Shown: positions 9,905 through 18,521 of the stretch, piece by piece
How positions within the stretch are numbered: position 1 is the first letter of the stretch
Layout: the number at the start of each line of letters is the position of its first letter
Assembly: GCA_015295945.1 (NCBI GenBank)
Contig: DVED01000151.1
Location: forward strand, 1-62,979
Reading direction: 5' to 3'
Source: Oscillatoriales cyanobacterium M59_W2019_021
GTDB taxonomy: Bacteria > Cyanobacteriota > Cyanobacteriia > Cyanobacteriales > Geitlerinemataceae
Length of the DNA stretch: 62,979 nt
Notes under the pieces: generated by a model
Databases searched by the model: none
Told to the model about the DNA's origin: nothing
The model's input: the letters and a program-made list of their open reading frames with translations, nothing else
Translations under genes and position numbers: made by a program

Positions 9905-10092
9905 TGGAATTTTGTTAGTGGTTAGTGGTTATTGGTCATTTGTTATTAGGGGTTCGGGGTTTGGGGTGGGTCATTGCTAGTTGCTAGTTGCTAGTTGCTA
10001 GTTGCTTTCTTCTCCCCCTGCCTCCCCTGCTCAAGAAAGCTCCCTCTGCCTCCCCCTGCTCAAGAAAGCTCCCCCAGCTCCCCCGGCTTTCT
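9905..10092. repeat. Short tandem repeats between ndhF4 and ndhD4
   Basis: TAGTGGTTA, GGGGTTTGGGG, four or more GCTAGTT units (9976-10005) and two CCTGCTCAAGAAAGCTCCC units (10028-10072) occupy the operon-internal gap. The CTGCTCAAGA(A/C)AGCTCCC unit also occurs near 62188. Confidence 0.75.
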
Positions 10093-10098
10093 TACCCA

Positions 10099-11970
10099 TT
10101 ACCACTGCAAGCCAAAGAGCCATCCCATCGCTACCAGCACCAGTACCCCCGCTCCCGCCAAGATGGTGAGAACGTAGAACTGAGACTGACCGGACACGTT
10201 GTATTTCAACGCTTGTCCGCTGAAGAGGGTTGCCAATCCGACGAAGTTCACTGCACCATCGACGACGTAGCGATCGAACCAGGATGTCAATTTCGACGAT
10301 GTGACGACCAACCACACCACGGTCAATTCGTAAACGCGCTCGATATAAAAGTCGTATGCCAGCAAATCCTGAAAGAACCGCTGAGTGCGATCGCTCGGTC
10401 TCGCCCAAAATCGTCGCAGTTGCAGCTTCGCACCGATAGTACAACCCACCACACCTGACAGAACCAGCAACGGCATCGCCACCCGAATCAAGGGTAAATC
10501 GGCATTCTCTAAAGGGGCGATCGGACTGAGCCACAACGACCAGCGAATGGGAACTGCCGGGACTAGAACGGCGACGACCGTTAAAGCCACCATCGGCACT
10601 GCCATCGGCCAAGCCACCTCCGGAGTCCGGCGGGTTTTTGGATGCGGATCTCCCAAAAATACCAAGCGGAACACGCGGGTAAAATTCAGCGCCGTCAGCG
10701 CGTTAACCAACATCAGCAGCGCCAGCAGCCCTCCCGAAATCTCCCACGACCCGCTCATCCAACGCTGCATCGTCCAAAAGATGCCCATCGGCAGGAAGGC
10801 GACCAAACTCGCCCCCCCCACGACAAATGCCGTCGTCGTTGCCGGCATCCGCGACCACAATCCCCCCATTTCGGTAATATTTTGATTGCTGGTCGTTAAA
10901 ATGATCGAACCGATGCTCATAAACATCAAGGCTTTGCCGATGGCGTGGGCGAACAGCAGCAAGAAGGCAATATCTACGTGTCCCAGTCCGACAGCAACGA
11001 AGACCAGTCCCAAGTAAGCGCTAGTCGAATGGGATAAGGCACGTTTGATATCGATTTGGGCGATCGCCATTAACGACGCCCCCACTGCTGTCACCGAGCC
11101 GATGGCAATCAGCACTGTCGAGGCGATCGGAGACAGGGTAAAAATCGGCTCCAGCTTAATTAAAACGTAAGCCCCCATGGACACCACCACGGAGTTGCGG
11201 ATAATCCCCGCTGGATTGGGACCTTCCATTGCCTCGTCCAACCACAGATTCAGCGGAAACTGCGCGCATTTCCCCGTCGGTCCGGCAATCAGTGCCAAGC
11301 CGATCCAGGTTGCCGTCCACGTTGAAATCGGAGCGGTTTCTACCCACGTTTCCAACTCGCTGAAATCCAGTCCCGCCCCGTAGCTGGACAGGGCAACAAT
11401 CCCCATCAGCAAGATGAGATCTCCCACCCGTTTGGTTAAGAAGGCATCTTTAGCCGCTTTGACCACCAAAGGCTGAGCATACCAAAACCCCACCAATAGG
11501 TAGGTCGAGAGGGTCATCATTTCCAATAGGGCATAACTGAGGAAAAGCGAGTCGCTGATGGCAATCCCGCTCAATGCCGCCTCGAAAAAGCCCATCAATC
11601 CGTAGAACCTTGCCAGTGCCCAATCTTTTTCTAAGTAACCCAAACCGTAAATTTGCGCTAACAGGCAGATTCCCGTTACCAGTTCCATCGCCCCCAAACT
11701 GACGGGAGACAATTCGACGGTCAGCGATAAGTCTAAGTCCGCCGCCTGGAACCAGTGGAAGACCAACTGGTGGGTGGGTTGACCCCAGCTTTGCCAAAAG
11801 GCAACCGTCCCGTGAACGAACGCCAAAAAGGTCATCAATAGGTTGATGTAAGCGCCCGGTCTCGGTCCGGTGCGACGGATGGTTCCGCTCGACCAGGGAA
11901 GCGTTAAAGCCGCGCCAATTAAGCCGTAAAAGGGGACGAACCAAAAGGTTTGGAGGAAAAAATCATTCAT
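10099..11970 (-). CDS. ndhF4: NAD(P)H-quinone oxidoreductase subunit F4
   Basis: This NdhF-type proton-pumping subunit has about 16 predicted helices and forms the tip of the NDH-1 membrane arm where Cup proteins dock. Recognisable parts are the N-terminal WFVPFYGLIGAALTLPW, AGPTGKCAQFPLNLWLDEAMEGPNPAG, HSTSAYLGLVFVAVG and the HAIGKALMFMSIGSI helix. Three in-frame starts lie close together (11994, ATG 11982, ATG 11970); homologues begin with an MxDF-like segment, which favours 11970. It is the first gene of the leftward ndhF4-ndhD4-cupB operon, transcribed away from ccmK2 across a 1.1 kb spacer. The product would act in the NDH-1MS' CO2-uptake complex. Confidence 0.88.
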   Translation of the reverse strand: MNDFFLQTFWFVPFYGLIGAALTLPWSSGTIRRTGPRPGAYINLLMTFLAFVHGTVAFWQSWGQPTHQLVFHWFQAADLDLSLTVELSPVSLGAMELVTGICLLAQIYGLGYLEKDWALARFYGLMGFFEAALSGIAISDSLFLSYALLEMMTLSTYLLVGFWYAQPLVVKAAKDAFLTKRVGDLILLMGIVALSSYGAGLDFSELETWVETAPISTWTATWIGLALIAGPTGKCAQFPLNLWLDEAMEGPNPAGIIRNSVVVSMGAYVLIKLEPIFTLSPIASTVLIAIGSVTAVGASLMAIAQIDIKRALSHSTSAYLGLVFVAVGLGHVDIAFLLLFAHAIGKALMFMSIGSIILTTSNQNITEMGGLWSRMPATTTAFVVGGASLVAFLPMGIFWTMQRWMSGSWEISGGLLALLMLVNALTALNFTRVFRLVFLGDPHPKTRRTPEVAWPMAVPMVALTVVAVLVPAVPIRWSLWLSPIAPLENADLPLIRVAMPLLVLSGVVGCTIGAKLQLRRFWARPSDRTQRFFQDLLAYDFYIERVYELTVVWLVVTSSKLTSWFDRYVVDGAVNFVGLATLFSGQALKYNVSGQSQFYVLTILAGAGVLVLVAMGWLFGLQW

Positions 11971-13093
11971 TAAAAGTTCCATGCAGAATCGCAATCGAGA
12001 ATGCTATCTCCTAGCTCCGCGCCGACGATCGCGGTTTGGGGCAAGGGGTCGGTCTTTCCCAGAAATTTTGCTTAAAAATATCGTTGTTACTTATTGCATT
12101 GTGGGTTGGGAACGAGCCATATTTTTCCATCGACCTCGAGGTCGATCGAGTCAAGGGATGAATGGCGGGGGTTGGGGATGAGAATCCCGTCCGGGGCGAT
12201 CGCTCGGCGGACTAGCGAGCGCATCCCCGACCGCCAATCCTAGGACGATCCCACTTCAAGAACATCCCACCTCGAAACACGATCGTCGCCATGCTAGCAG
12301 TCGCATTCAGCCGTCATAGCTTCAACAACAGAGATTTCATTCCCTTTGCCAACCGCTAGGAACGAATTCGATTCTTAACGCTCCGATACCGTACGGATTG
12401 GCGAACGCCTTGACTCGTTTGGCATGGGTTTTTCGGAGTGCTAGACTCTACGGCTTCAACAGGCATCGCCAAATACTGATAGGATGGATCTAGCGTTGAA
12501 TCGATTCCCGAGCGACAGGGATCGATTTTACGGCTTGCAGTATTTGTACCTATTCAAGGAAGGATAGCCCAGATTTCCATCTCGGCGATCGCCCGAGGTC
12601 TCAAAGCTCTCATCATTATATATAAATCCGTACCCTTTTTCGTTTCTAGAGCGTTGGCTCTAGGTTGATCGTCGCGAGTCTTCCACTGTTAAGTTTCATT
12701 AAACTATCGAATATAAAAAAATAATAATGTTTTATATTGTCAAATGAACCAAGCTTGACTATGATTTTTTTGAGGGAATAAAAGAATCGCCTTTGCCGTC
12801 ACGATTTTTGCCATCTGGAAATTTATTCGGTGTTCAGTGGAATAAGTATTCTGACGTAGAGGCACTCTGTTTGTCCGACCAGAGAGCTGCTTGGGTAATC
12901 CAATCGCCTTAGCCTTAGAGATAGCGACAGGTTGAAGACAATAACAGTTAGCTCGTTTGGGCCAGGAAACTCGTCAAGAGCGTTCTGGTCGAATTGAGTC
13001 GCGTTCCTGTTTGCCAGCCTCAAGACGGGCGATCGACGGACAAACAATTGCCAACTCGCACGTTGATTCAAATTTAATGGAGGAAATCGAACA
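11971..13093. promoter_or_regulatory. Divergent spacer between ndhF4 and ccmK2
   Basis: The spacer has no credible gene. It contains a perfect 18-bp palindrome ATCGACCTCGAGGTCGAT at 12129-12146, about 160 bases from the ndhF4 start, and a 7-bp hairpin CTAGAGC/GCTCTAG at 12646-12663. A strongly AT-rich tract at about 12700-12785 is the likely promoter area for the ccm operon. About 300 bases of transcribed-looking leader then run to ccmK2. GGAGG at 13080-13084, nine bases before ATG 13094, is a good ribosome binding site. Regulation of both carbon-concentrating operons would have to act here. Confidence 0.55.
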
Positions 13094-13405
13094 ATGCCAA
13101 TTGCTGTGGGAATGATCGAAACCCTAGGCTTTCCCGCCGTTGTGGAAGCTGCCGACGCCATGGTGAAAGCCGCTCGCGTCACCTTAGTCGGATACGAAAA
13201 AATCGGTTCGGGTCGCGTGACAGTGATCGTTCGGGGCGATGTCTCCGAAGTTCAAGCATCGGTCTCTGCGGGGATTGAAGGTGCCAAACGAGTGAACGGC
13301 GGAGAAGTCCTCTCCACGCACATCATCGCGCGTCCGCACGAAAACCTGGAGTACGTTCTGCCCATTCGCTACACCGAGGAAGTCGAGCAGTTCCGAACGT
13401 ATTAG
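13094..13405 (+). CDS. ccmK2: Carboxysome shell hexamer protein CcmK2
   Basis: CcmK2 is the main hexameric facet tile of the beta-carboxysome shell. The 103-residue sequence is a single BMC domain ([20 protein letters not shown], the pore-lining turn [29 protein letters not shown]) and is nearly identical to the standard CcmK2. It is followed 88 bases later by ccmK1, sharing most of its sequence. It opens the ccmK2-K1-L-M-N operon. Confidence 0.96.
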   Translation: MPIAVGMIETLGFPAVVEAADAMVKAARVTLVGYEKIGSGRVTVIVRGDVSEVQASVSAGIEGAKRVNGGEVLSTHIIARPHENLEYVLPIRYTEEVEQFRTY

Positions 13406-13493
13406 CCGATTACCTCGGTTCCCCGCACTCTCGATCGAGACCATCAACGATCGAGACCCCCGGACATAGGATAAATTTTAGGAGTCAAAATTC

Positions 13494-13835
13494 ATGGCAA
13501 TTGCCGTTGGAATGATCGAAACGCTGGGATTCCCAGCGGTTGTGGAGGCAGCTGACGCCATGGTGAAAGCCGCTCGCGTCACCTTAGTCGGATACGAAAA
13601 AATTGGCACCGGTCGCGTAACGGTGATCGTGCGCGGAGATGTCTCCGAAGTGCAAGCTTCGGTGGGGGCTGGGGTCGAGTCCGTCAAGCGTGTCAATGGC
13701 GGTCGCGTGCTTTCGACCCACATCATTGCTCGCCCCCACGAAAACTTAGAGTACGTCTTGCCGATTCGCTATACCGAAGCCGTGGAGCAGTTCCGAGAAA
13801 GCGTTGGCGCGCCGCGTTCGTTGCGCAGACCGTAA
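13494..13835 (+). CDS. ccmK1: Carboxysome shell hexamer protein CcmK1
   Basis: This is the second BMC-domain facet protein, 113 residues, about 90% identical to the neighbouring CcmK2 over 98 residues, with pore turn KIGTGRV. It differs by a C-terminal extension ([12 protein letters not shown]) rich in Arg/Pro, which is how CcmK1 and CcmK2 are usually told apart. AGGAG at 13480-13484 lies nine bases before ATG 13494. The stop lies three bases before the ATG of ccmL, so the two are co-translated. Confidence 0.93.
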   Translation: MAIAVGMIETLGFPAVVEAADAMVKAARVTLVGYEKIGTGRVTVIVRGDVSEVQASVGAGVESVKRVNGGRVLSTHIIARPHENLEYVLPIRYTEAVEQFRESVGAPRSLRRP

Positions 13836-13838
13836 GCA

Positions 13839-14138
13839 ATGCAAATTGCTAAAGTTCGGGGTACGGTCGTCAGTACGCAAAAGCTCCAAAGTCTTACGGG
13901 CGTCAAGTTGCTGATGGTGCAATTCATCGATGAAGCGGGGCAAGTCCTGCCCCGATACGAGGTGGTTGCCGACTCGGTGGGGGCGGGTTTGGATGAATGG
14001 GTCTTGATCAGTCGTCGGGCGATCGCCCCTCAGCCGGAAAACGACCTGCGTCCGATCGATGCCATGGTCGTCGGGATTATCGATACGGTTACCGTGGAAA
14101 ATCGTCGGCTGTATAGCAAAAAAGACGAATATCGCTAA
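13839..14138 (+). CDS. ccmL: Carboxysome vertex pentamer protein CcmL
   Basis: CcmL is the pentameric BMV protein that closes the twelve vertices of the carboxysome shell. The 99-residue sequence starts MQIAKVRGTVVSTQKLQSL and includes LLMVQFIDEAGQVLP, VADSVGAGLDEWVLISRRAIA and the C-terminal AMVVGIIDTVTV, all characteristic of the fold. The spacing of three bases from ccmK1 indicates tight operon coupling. Confidence 0.96.
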   Translation: MQIAKVRGTVVSTQKLQSLTGVKLLMVQFIDEAGQVLPRYEVVADSVGAGLDEWVLISRRAIAPQPENDLRPIDAMVVGIIDTVTVENRRLYSKKDEYR

Positions 14139-14246
14139 AGCTGTACTTGGGGAAACATCGGGGTTTGCCCTCGCAGAACCGATGGGCGGATTTCCCAAGA
14201 GCTATGCGTGGGTTGCCGAGCAAAAGTATTAGGAGGATTTTGAGAG

Positions 14247-16313
14247 ATGGTCGTCCGCAGTAGCGCGGCGGTGCCAACTCCGCGATCGACAAGCTTAACC
14301 GAACCGAACATTCACGAAACGGCTTACGTTCATTCGTTCTCGAACATTATTGGGGACGTGCGAGTCGGAGAGAACGTGTTAATCGCTCCGGGGACGTCGA
14401 TCCGCGCCGAAGAAGGGTCTCCCTTTCATATCGGTCGGGGAACGAACATCCAGGACGGGGTTATCGTTCACGGTTTGGAAAAGGGTCGGGTGGTTGGCGA
14501 CGACGGACAAGAATATTCGGCATGGATTGGCGATAATACCTGCATCGCTCACCTGGCGCTGATTCACGGACCGGTCTACATTGGCAACGACTGCTTTATC
14601 GGCTTTCGTTCCACCGCGTTCAACGCTCGGGTGGGTTCGGGTTGTATCGTCATGATGCACGCCTTGATTCAGGACGTAGAGATTCCGCCCGGAAAGTACG
14701 TGCCGTCCGGATCGGTGATTACCAGCCAACAGCAAGCCGATCGATTGCCCGACGTGCGAGAAGCCGATCGCCAGTTTGTCCGTCATATCGTTGCCATTAA
14801 CGAAGCTTTGCGAGCCGGAAACCGCCAGACGGGCGATCCGGCTCGTTCGATGTCAAATGGAACGCATCAAACCCCAGAGACTGGCGCTGCCCCCAACGGC
14901 GTCAGTCCCACCACTTACAGAACGCTCATGGAGGATGGAAACGTGAATGCAGAAATCGTCGCGCAGGTCAAATCGCTGCTGGCACAAGGCTATCGCATCG
15001 GTACGGAACACGCCGACAAGCGCCGCTTTAAAACCAGTTCTTGGTTGAGCTGTCCGGCGTTCCAAGGACAGCGTGCCGACCAGGTGCTGGCAGAATTGCA
15101 AGCTTGCCTTGCCGAACACGCAGGAGAATACGTGCGCTTGATCGGCATCGACCCCAAAGCTAAGCGTCGGGTGTTGGAAGTCCTGATTCAAGATCCGACC
15201 AACAGCTCTCCGGCTCGCGGCTCGACCCCCACAAAATCCTTCCGCAGCAGCCACACCTCGTCGAACGGTCAAACGGCTTCTGCCGTCGGCAGTTTGAGCG
15301 CCCAAACGGTGCAGCAAGTGCGATCTCTTCTGCAACAAGGCTACGGCATCGGCACTGAACACGCCGACAAGCGTCGCTTCAAAACCAGTTCCTGGCTGAG
15401 TTGCGCCCCCATAGAAGGCAAGCGAGAAGCCGACGTGCTGTCTCATCTAGAAGCCTGTCTTGCCGAACACGCGGGAGAGTACGTGCGCTTAATCGGTATC
15501 GATACCCAAGCCAAGCGCCGAGTGTTAGAGACGATTATTCAAGACCCCAACGGTCAGATCGCGCCGAGTTCCTCGAGTAACGGCTCTTACAGTAGCAACC
15601 CAGCGTCCTCTAGCTCTAGTAACGGTCGGGGGGCTTCTGCCGTCGGCAGTTTGAGCGCCCAAACGGTGCAGCAAGTGCGATCGCTGCTGCAACAAGGCTA
15701 TCGCATCAGCGCGGAACACGCCAACAAGCGTCGCTTCAAAACCGGTTCTTGGCTGAATTGCGCCCCCATCAATGGCACGCGGGAATCTGAAGTGCTGTCG
15801 CAGCTAGAAGCCTGCCTCGCCAACCATGCTGGGGAATATGTGCGCTTGATCGGCATCGACCCCCAAGCCAAACGTCGGGTGTCGGAAACGATTATCCAAG
15901 ATCCCGCCGATGTGTTGGCATCGACTCCAGCAGGCTCGAAATCCAGCTATTCTAACAACACCAGTCCCAGCTATAGCAACAGTCCCACCTACCCCAGCCG
16001 CAGCCAGAAGAATAAGACTTCTAACGGCGCCGTGTCCTCGAAGAAACTGAGTGCGGAAACTGTGGAACAAGTGCGCTCGCTGCTGCAACAAGGCTATCGC
16101 ATCAGCACGGAACACGCCGACAAGCGTCGCTTTAAAACCAGTTCTTGGTTGAGTTGCGCCCCCATTCAAGGTACGCGGGAAGCCGAAGTGCTGTCGCAGC
16201 TAGAAGCCTGCCTCGCCGACCATACCGGGGAGTACGTGCGCTTGATCGGCATCGACCCCCAAGCCAAACGTCGGGTGCTAGAAACCATCGTCCAAGAGCC
16301 GGTGATGGCTTAG
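14247..16313 (+). CDS. ccmM: Carboxysome scaffold CcmM with four RbcS-like modules
   Basis: CcmM condenses RuBisCO into the procarboxysome. Residues 15-200 form a left-handed beta-helix of the gamma-carbonic anhydrase type ([31 protein letters not shown] with His ligands). Four SSUL modules follow, each with SLLxQGYxI...EHAxKRRFKTxSWL, separated by Ser/Pro/Asn-rich linkers at roughly residues 310-350, 430-470 and 550-590. Each SSUL keeps two Cys 18 residues apart (WLSC/WLNC and ACL), the pair that forms a redox-sensitive disulfide in Synechococcus SSUL1. The end of the gamma-CA domain reads [15 protein letters not shown], without the CAxxxAC-like pair associated with carbonic anhydrase activity in CcmM of strains lacking CcaA. 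AGGAGG at 14231-14236 precedes ATG 14247. A short isoform is expected from an internal start. Confidence 0.95.
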   Translation: MVVRSSAAVPTPRSTSLTEPNIHETAYVHSFSNIIGDVRVGENVLIAPGTSIRAEEGSPFHIGRGTNIQDGVIVHGLEKGRVVGDDGQEYSAWIGDNTCIAHLALIHGPVYIGNDCFIGFRSTAFNARVGSGCIVMMHALIQDVEIPPGKYVPSGSVITSQQQADRLPDVREADRQFVRHIVAINEALRAGNRQTGDPARSMSNGTHQTPETGAAPNGVSPTTYRTLMEDGNVNAEIVAQVKSLLAQGYRIGTEHADKRRFKTSSWLSCPAFQGQRADQVLAELQACLAEHAGEYVRLIGIDPKAKRRVLEVLIQDPTNSSPARGSTPTKSFRSSHTSSNGQTASAVGSLSAQTVQQVRSLLQQGYGIGTEHADKRRFKTSSWLSCAPIEGKREADVLSHLEACLAEHAGEYVRLIGIDTQAKRRVLETIIQDPNGQIAPSSSSNGSYSSNPASSSSSNGRGASAVGSLSAQTVQQVRSLLQQGYRISAEHANKRRFKTGSWLNCAPINGTRESEVLSQLEACLANHAGEYVRLIGIDPQAKRRVSETIIQDPADVLASTPAGSKSSYSNNTSPSYSNSPTYPSRSQKNKTSNGAVSSKKLSAETVEQVRSLLQQGYRISTEHADKRRFKTSSWLSCAPIQGTREAEVLSQLEACLADHTGEYVRLIGIDPQAKRRVLETIVQEPVMA
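14930..14945 (+). promoter_or_regulatory. Internal ribosome binding site and GTG start for short CcmM
   Basis: Inside ccmM, GGAGG at 14930-14934 is followed eight bases later by an in-frame GTG at 14943 (residue 233), immediately before the first SSUL module. Cyanobacteria make a short CcmM lacking the gamma-CA domain by internal initiation at this place. Here the product would be 456 residues carrying all four SSUL modules. Confidence 0.75.
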
Positions 16314-16412
16314 GATCGGGTACTTCATCTCGAAGCCAGAGGAAAGCAGAACGGCAGCCGGTGGAATTCCGGAATATTCTCCTTTCCTCGTCCATTTTTT
16401 TTCAAGGCTTGA

Positions 16413-17210
16413 ATGCATACTCGATCGGCTATGAATTTGCAGACCCTACCCTCGATCGGGTTGGGGTGGGATGCCCATCCTTCCCCAGCGATCGCCAGCG
16501 GCGACGTGACGATTCATCCAGGTGCGGCGATCGCCCCTGGTGTCATCCTCCAAGCGGCTCCCAACAGTCGAATTACGATCGCCGACGGGGTTTGCATCGG
16601 TATAGGCGCGGTTTTGAACGCTTATGACGGCACGATTTCCATCGAAAGCGGCGCGACTCTCGGTGCGGGGGTCTTAATCGTCGGTGGCGGCACTGTCGGC
16701 ACTCGCGCTTGCGTGGGAGCAGCGACGACGATTTTTAACCAGTCGATCGCTCCTTGGCAAGTCGTTCCGGCGGGTTCTTTAATCGGCGACTCCAGCCGCC
16801 ATCCCGATGGAGAAGAAGCGGCTACCTCGAATGGTGATCGCCATTCGGCTGGCAATTGCTTGACGGACGCGGGAGAACTCGATGACTACTGGCAAACGCC
16901 AACGGAAGATGCTCCGGCTGTGTCAGATGTCCCGTTAGAAGGTGCGGCGGTCGCAACTAGAGAAGTGGCAACTGGAGAAGCTGAAGCCTCGGGAACTGAC
17001 AGCAGGGGTGGCAATACTCCCAAAGGGAGTCGCTTGCGCGATCGCGAAGCGGCGAACGACAACGCCCAAGCTCAAAAGCCTGCCGAACCCCAGAAAGAGA
17101 AAGCTAAGGCGGCAGGGGAAGAAGAAACCCCCGTCTACGGTCAAGTTTACGTGAACCGAATTTTATATACGATTTTCCCCCAAGGTCGTTCTCCGAATTC
17201 GTCTTCATAA
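16413..17210 (+). CDS. ccmN: Carboxysome assembly protein CcmN
   Basis: CcmN links the CcmM/RuBisCO core to the shell. The first 130 residues are hexapeptide beta-helix repeats (VTIHPGAAIAPGVILQAAP, IGAVLNAYDGTISIESG). A long Glu/Ala/Lys-rich low-complexity linker follows. The end, VYGQVYVNRILYTIFPQ, is the amphipathic encapsulation peptide that binds CcmK hexamers. Alternative ATGs exist at 16413 and 16431; neither has a strong ribosome binding site. It is the last gene of the ccm operon, converging with ccmK4. Confidence 0.93.
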   Translation: MHTRSAMNLQTLPSIGLGWDAHPSPAIASGDVTIHPGAAIAPGVILQAAPNSRITIADGVCIGIGAVLNAYDGTISIESGATLGAGVLIVGGGTVGTRACVGAATTIFNQSIAPWQVVPAGSLIGDSSRHPDGEEAATSNGDRHSAGNCLTDAGELDDYWQTPTEDAPAVSDVPLEGAAVATREVATGEAEASGTDSRGGNTPKGSRLRDREAANDNAQAQKPAEPQKEKAKAAGEEETPVYGQVYVNRILYTIFPQGRSPNSSS

Positions 17211-17225
17211 GTGCCGGGGGAGACG

Positions 17226-17257
17226 GGAAAATGGAAGGCGATCTCGCTTCCATTCCC
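17226..17257. terminator. Hairpin between convergent ccmN and ccmK4
   Basis: GGGAAAATGGAAG pairs with CTTCCATTCCC across a short loop, in the 63-base gap between the two converging stop codons. It probably ends transcription from both sides, although no long T-run is present. Confidence 0.45.
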
Positions 17258-17273
17258 TCGCTAGGTCACGAGC

Positions 17274-17618
17274 TTACGATCGTCCCGGCAGTCTCAGTCC
17301 TTCGACAGCAGCACGGTATTCTTCCACAGCGGGGGTATAGGCAATTGGCAGTACGGCGACTACATTTTCGTGAGGTCGAGGAATGATCACCCAACTTTCA
17401 AGGGTCGCACCGTAGGTTTTTTCGACGGCATCGATGCCTGCGTCCATCGCAGTTTTGACTTCAGAAACATCGCCGCGAATGAGGACGGTAAATCGGGCGC
17501 TGCCCACTCGAATATACCCGACGAGGGTGACTCGACCGGCTTTGACCATGGCGTCGGCTGCTGCCAAAATTCCCGGAAAACCTTTCGTTTCGATCGAGCC
17601 AACTGCTTGTTCTGCCAT
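17274..17618 (-). CDS. ccmK4: Carboxysome shell protein CcmK4
   Basis: This is a BMC-domain minor shell protein of the CcmK4 type: AVGSIETKGFPGILAAADAM, pore turn RVGSARF, WVIIPRPHENVVAVLPI and a C-terminal VEEYRAAVEGLRLPGRS. CcmK3 and CcmK4 form mixed hexamers thought to tune metabolite passage through the shell. It lies 240 bases downstream of ccmK3 on the same strand, forming a two-gene unit. In most beta-cyanobacteria ccmK3-ccmK4 sit away from the main ccm operon; here they lie between ccmN and rbcL. Confidence 0.92.
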   Translation of the reverse strand: MAEQAVGSIETKGFPGILAAADAMVKAGRVTLVGYIRVGSARFTVLIRGDVSEVKTAMDAGIDAVEKTYGATLESWVIIPRPHENVVAVLPIAYTPAVEEYRAAVEGLRLPGRS

Positions 17619-17810
17619 GACGCTCTCTTCTCCAAGTTTAATTCGCGTTCGTTCGCTAACAATTGTACAAGTTTAGACCTGTATTTTTTCGTTTTGTGCG
17701 TTTATCTCAAGGGATTTTACAAGTTGATATTAGAGAGCGGATTCCTCCGTAGAAACTCCCCAACAATTTTACGGGTACGTTGACATGAGGAGAACGATAT
17801 TCCGAGAGCC

Positions 17811-17866
17811 TAAATTCTCGAACTCCCGAACTTCTGAACTCCTGAACTCCCGAACTCCTTATCTAA
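17811..17866. repeat. GAACTCC(C/T) short tandem repeat
   Basis: Five imperfect copies of GAACTCCY/GAACTTCT run between ccmK4 and ccmK3, ending at the ccmK3 stop codon. It is a simple short repeat with no coding potential. Confidence 0.7.
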
Positions 17867-18164
17867 AGGGTTCGCTGACTTCGGTATATTCGATCGGCAG
17901 AACGGCAACTACATTTTCGGGAGGATTGGGAACGATGTAATGGGTGACGACTTCGCCGCCGAATACGTTCTCAGCGGCTTTGATTCCAGCATCCAAAGCA
18001 GGCGTCACTTCCGAAATCGGTCCGCGAATGGCAACCACAAAGTGACCGGATTCGGCAATATCGTAATAAACGAGGGTCACTCGTGCGGCTTTGACCATGG
18101 CATCGGAAGCAGCAAGGATTGCGGGAAAACCTATAGTTTGAATCACACCAACGGCAACGGGCAT
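17859..18164 (-). CDS. ccmK3: Carboxysome shell protein CcmK3
   Basis: This 101-residue BMC-domain protein is divergent from CcmK1/2: AVGVIQTIGFPAILAASDAM, with the usual pore region replaced by DIAESGHF, and IVPNPPENVVAVLPIEYTE. The altered pore turn and NPPEN in place of RPHEN are typical of CcmK3, which does not form stable homohexamers and needs CcmK4. An open frame extends back to 18221, but AGAGGAGAG lies just before ATG 18164, fixing the start. It is transcribed divergently from rbcL. Confidence 0.9.
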   Translation of the reverse strand: MPVAVGVIQTIGFPAILAASDAMVKAARVTLVYYDIAESGHFVVAIRGPISEVTPALDAGIKAAENVFGGEVVTHYIVPNPPENVVAVLPIEYTEVSEPFR

Positions 18165-18521
18165 TCGTCTCTCCTCTAGGATAGGTATGTCTTCTCCCAA
18201 TTGTACGAGTTGAGGCGGCATCTGTTACTCGTTTGGGCGGCAAAGGAAGTTAACTTCCAGATAGACTTGCCGCTGGCTTTTTCGTTAAGTTTTTTTACCT
18301 ATTTTTATGGGATATTAATTAATTTTATGTCTGGTAAAAGAAAAGATCGTCTGCCACGAGAGACGATCGAAAAAATTTCTAAAAAAAATGTAAAAAGCGT
18401 GATAGGATAAAAACTCAAGAAAACCAATTAATCGGCAGCTTTCTCGTGCAGAGCGATCGCCCGATCGTTCGAGGTTTGCCATCACAAAATAGAGCCTCTC
18501 AGTCAAGGAGGAAAGACTTCA
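18165..18521 (+). promoter_or_regulatory. Divergent ccmK3/rbcL promoter and rbcL leader
   Basis: No gene is present. The stretch from about 18280 to 18415 is AT-rich with an ATTAATTAAT palindrome at 18313-18322. A GATCGTCT/AGACGATC hairpin lies at 18345-18368. TAGGAT at 18404-18409 could be a -10 box. AAGGAGG at 18507-18513 serves rbcL. Cyanobacterial rbc promoters are commonly controlled by a LysR-type RbcR, but I cannot assign a binding site with confidence. Confidence 0.5.

Noticed and set aside
14853-15446. 197-codon minus-strand frame inside ccmM
   Set aside because: It is antisense to the repeated SSUL modules, and its apparent internal repeats are only the reverse reading of those.
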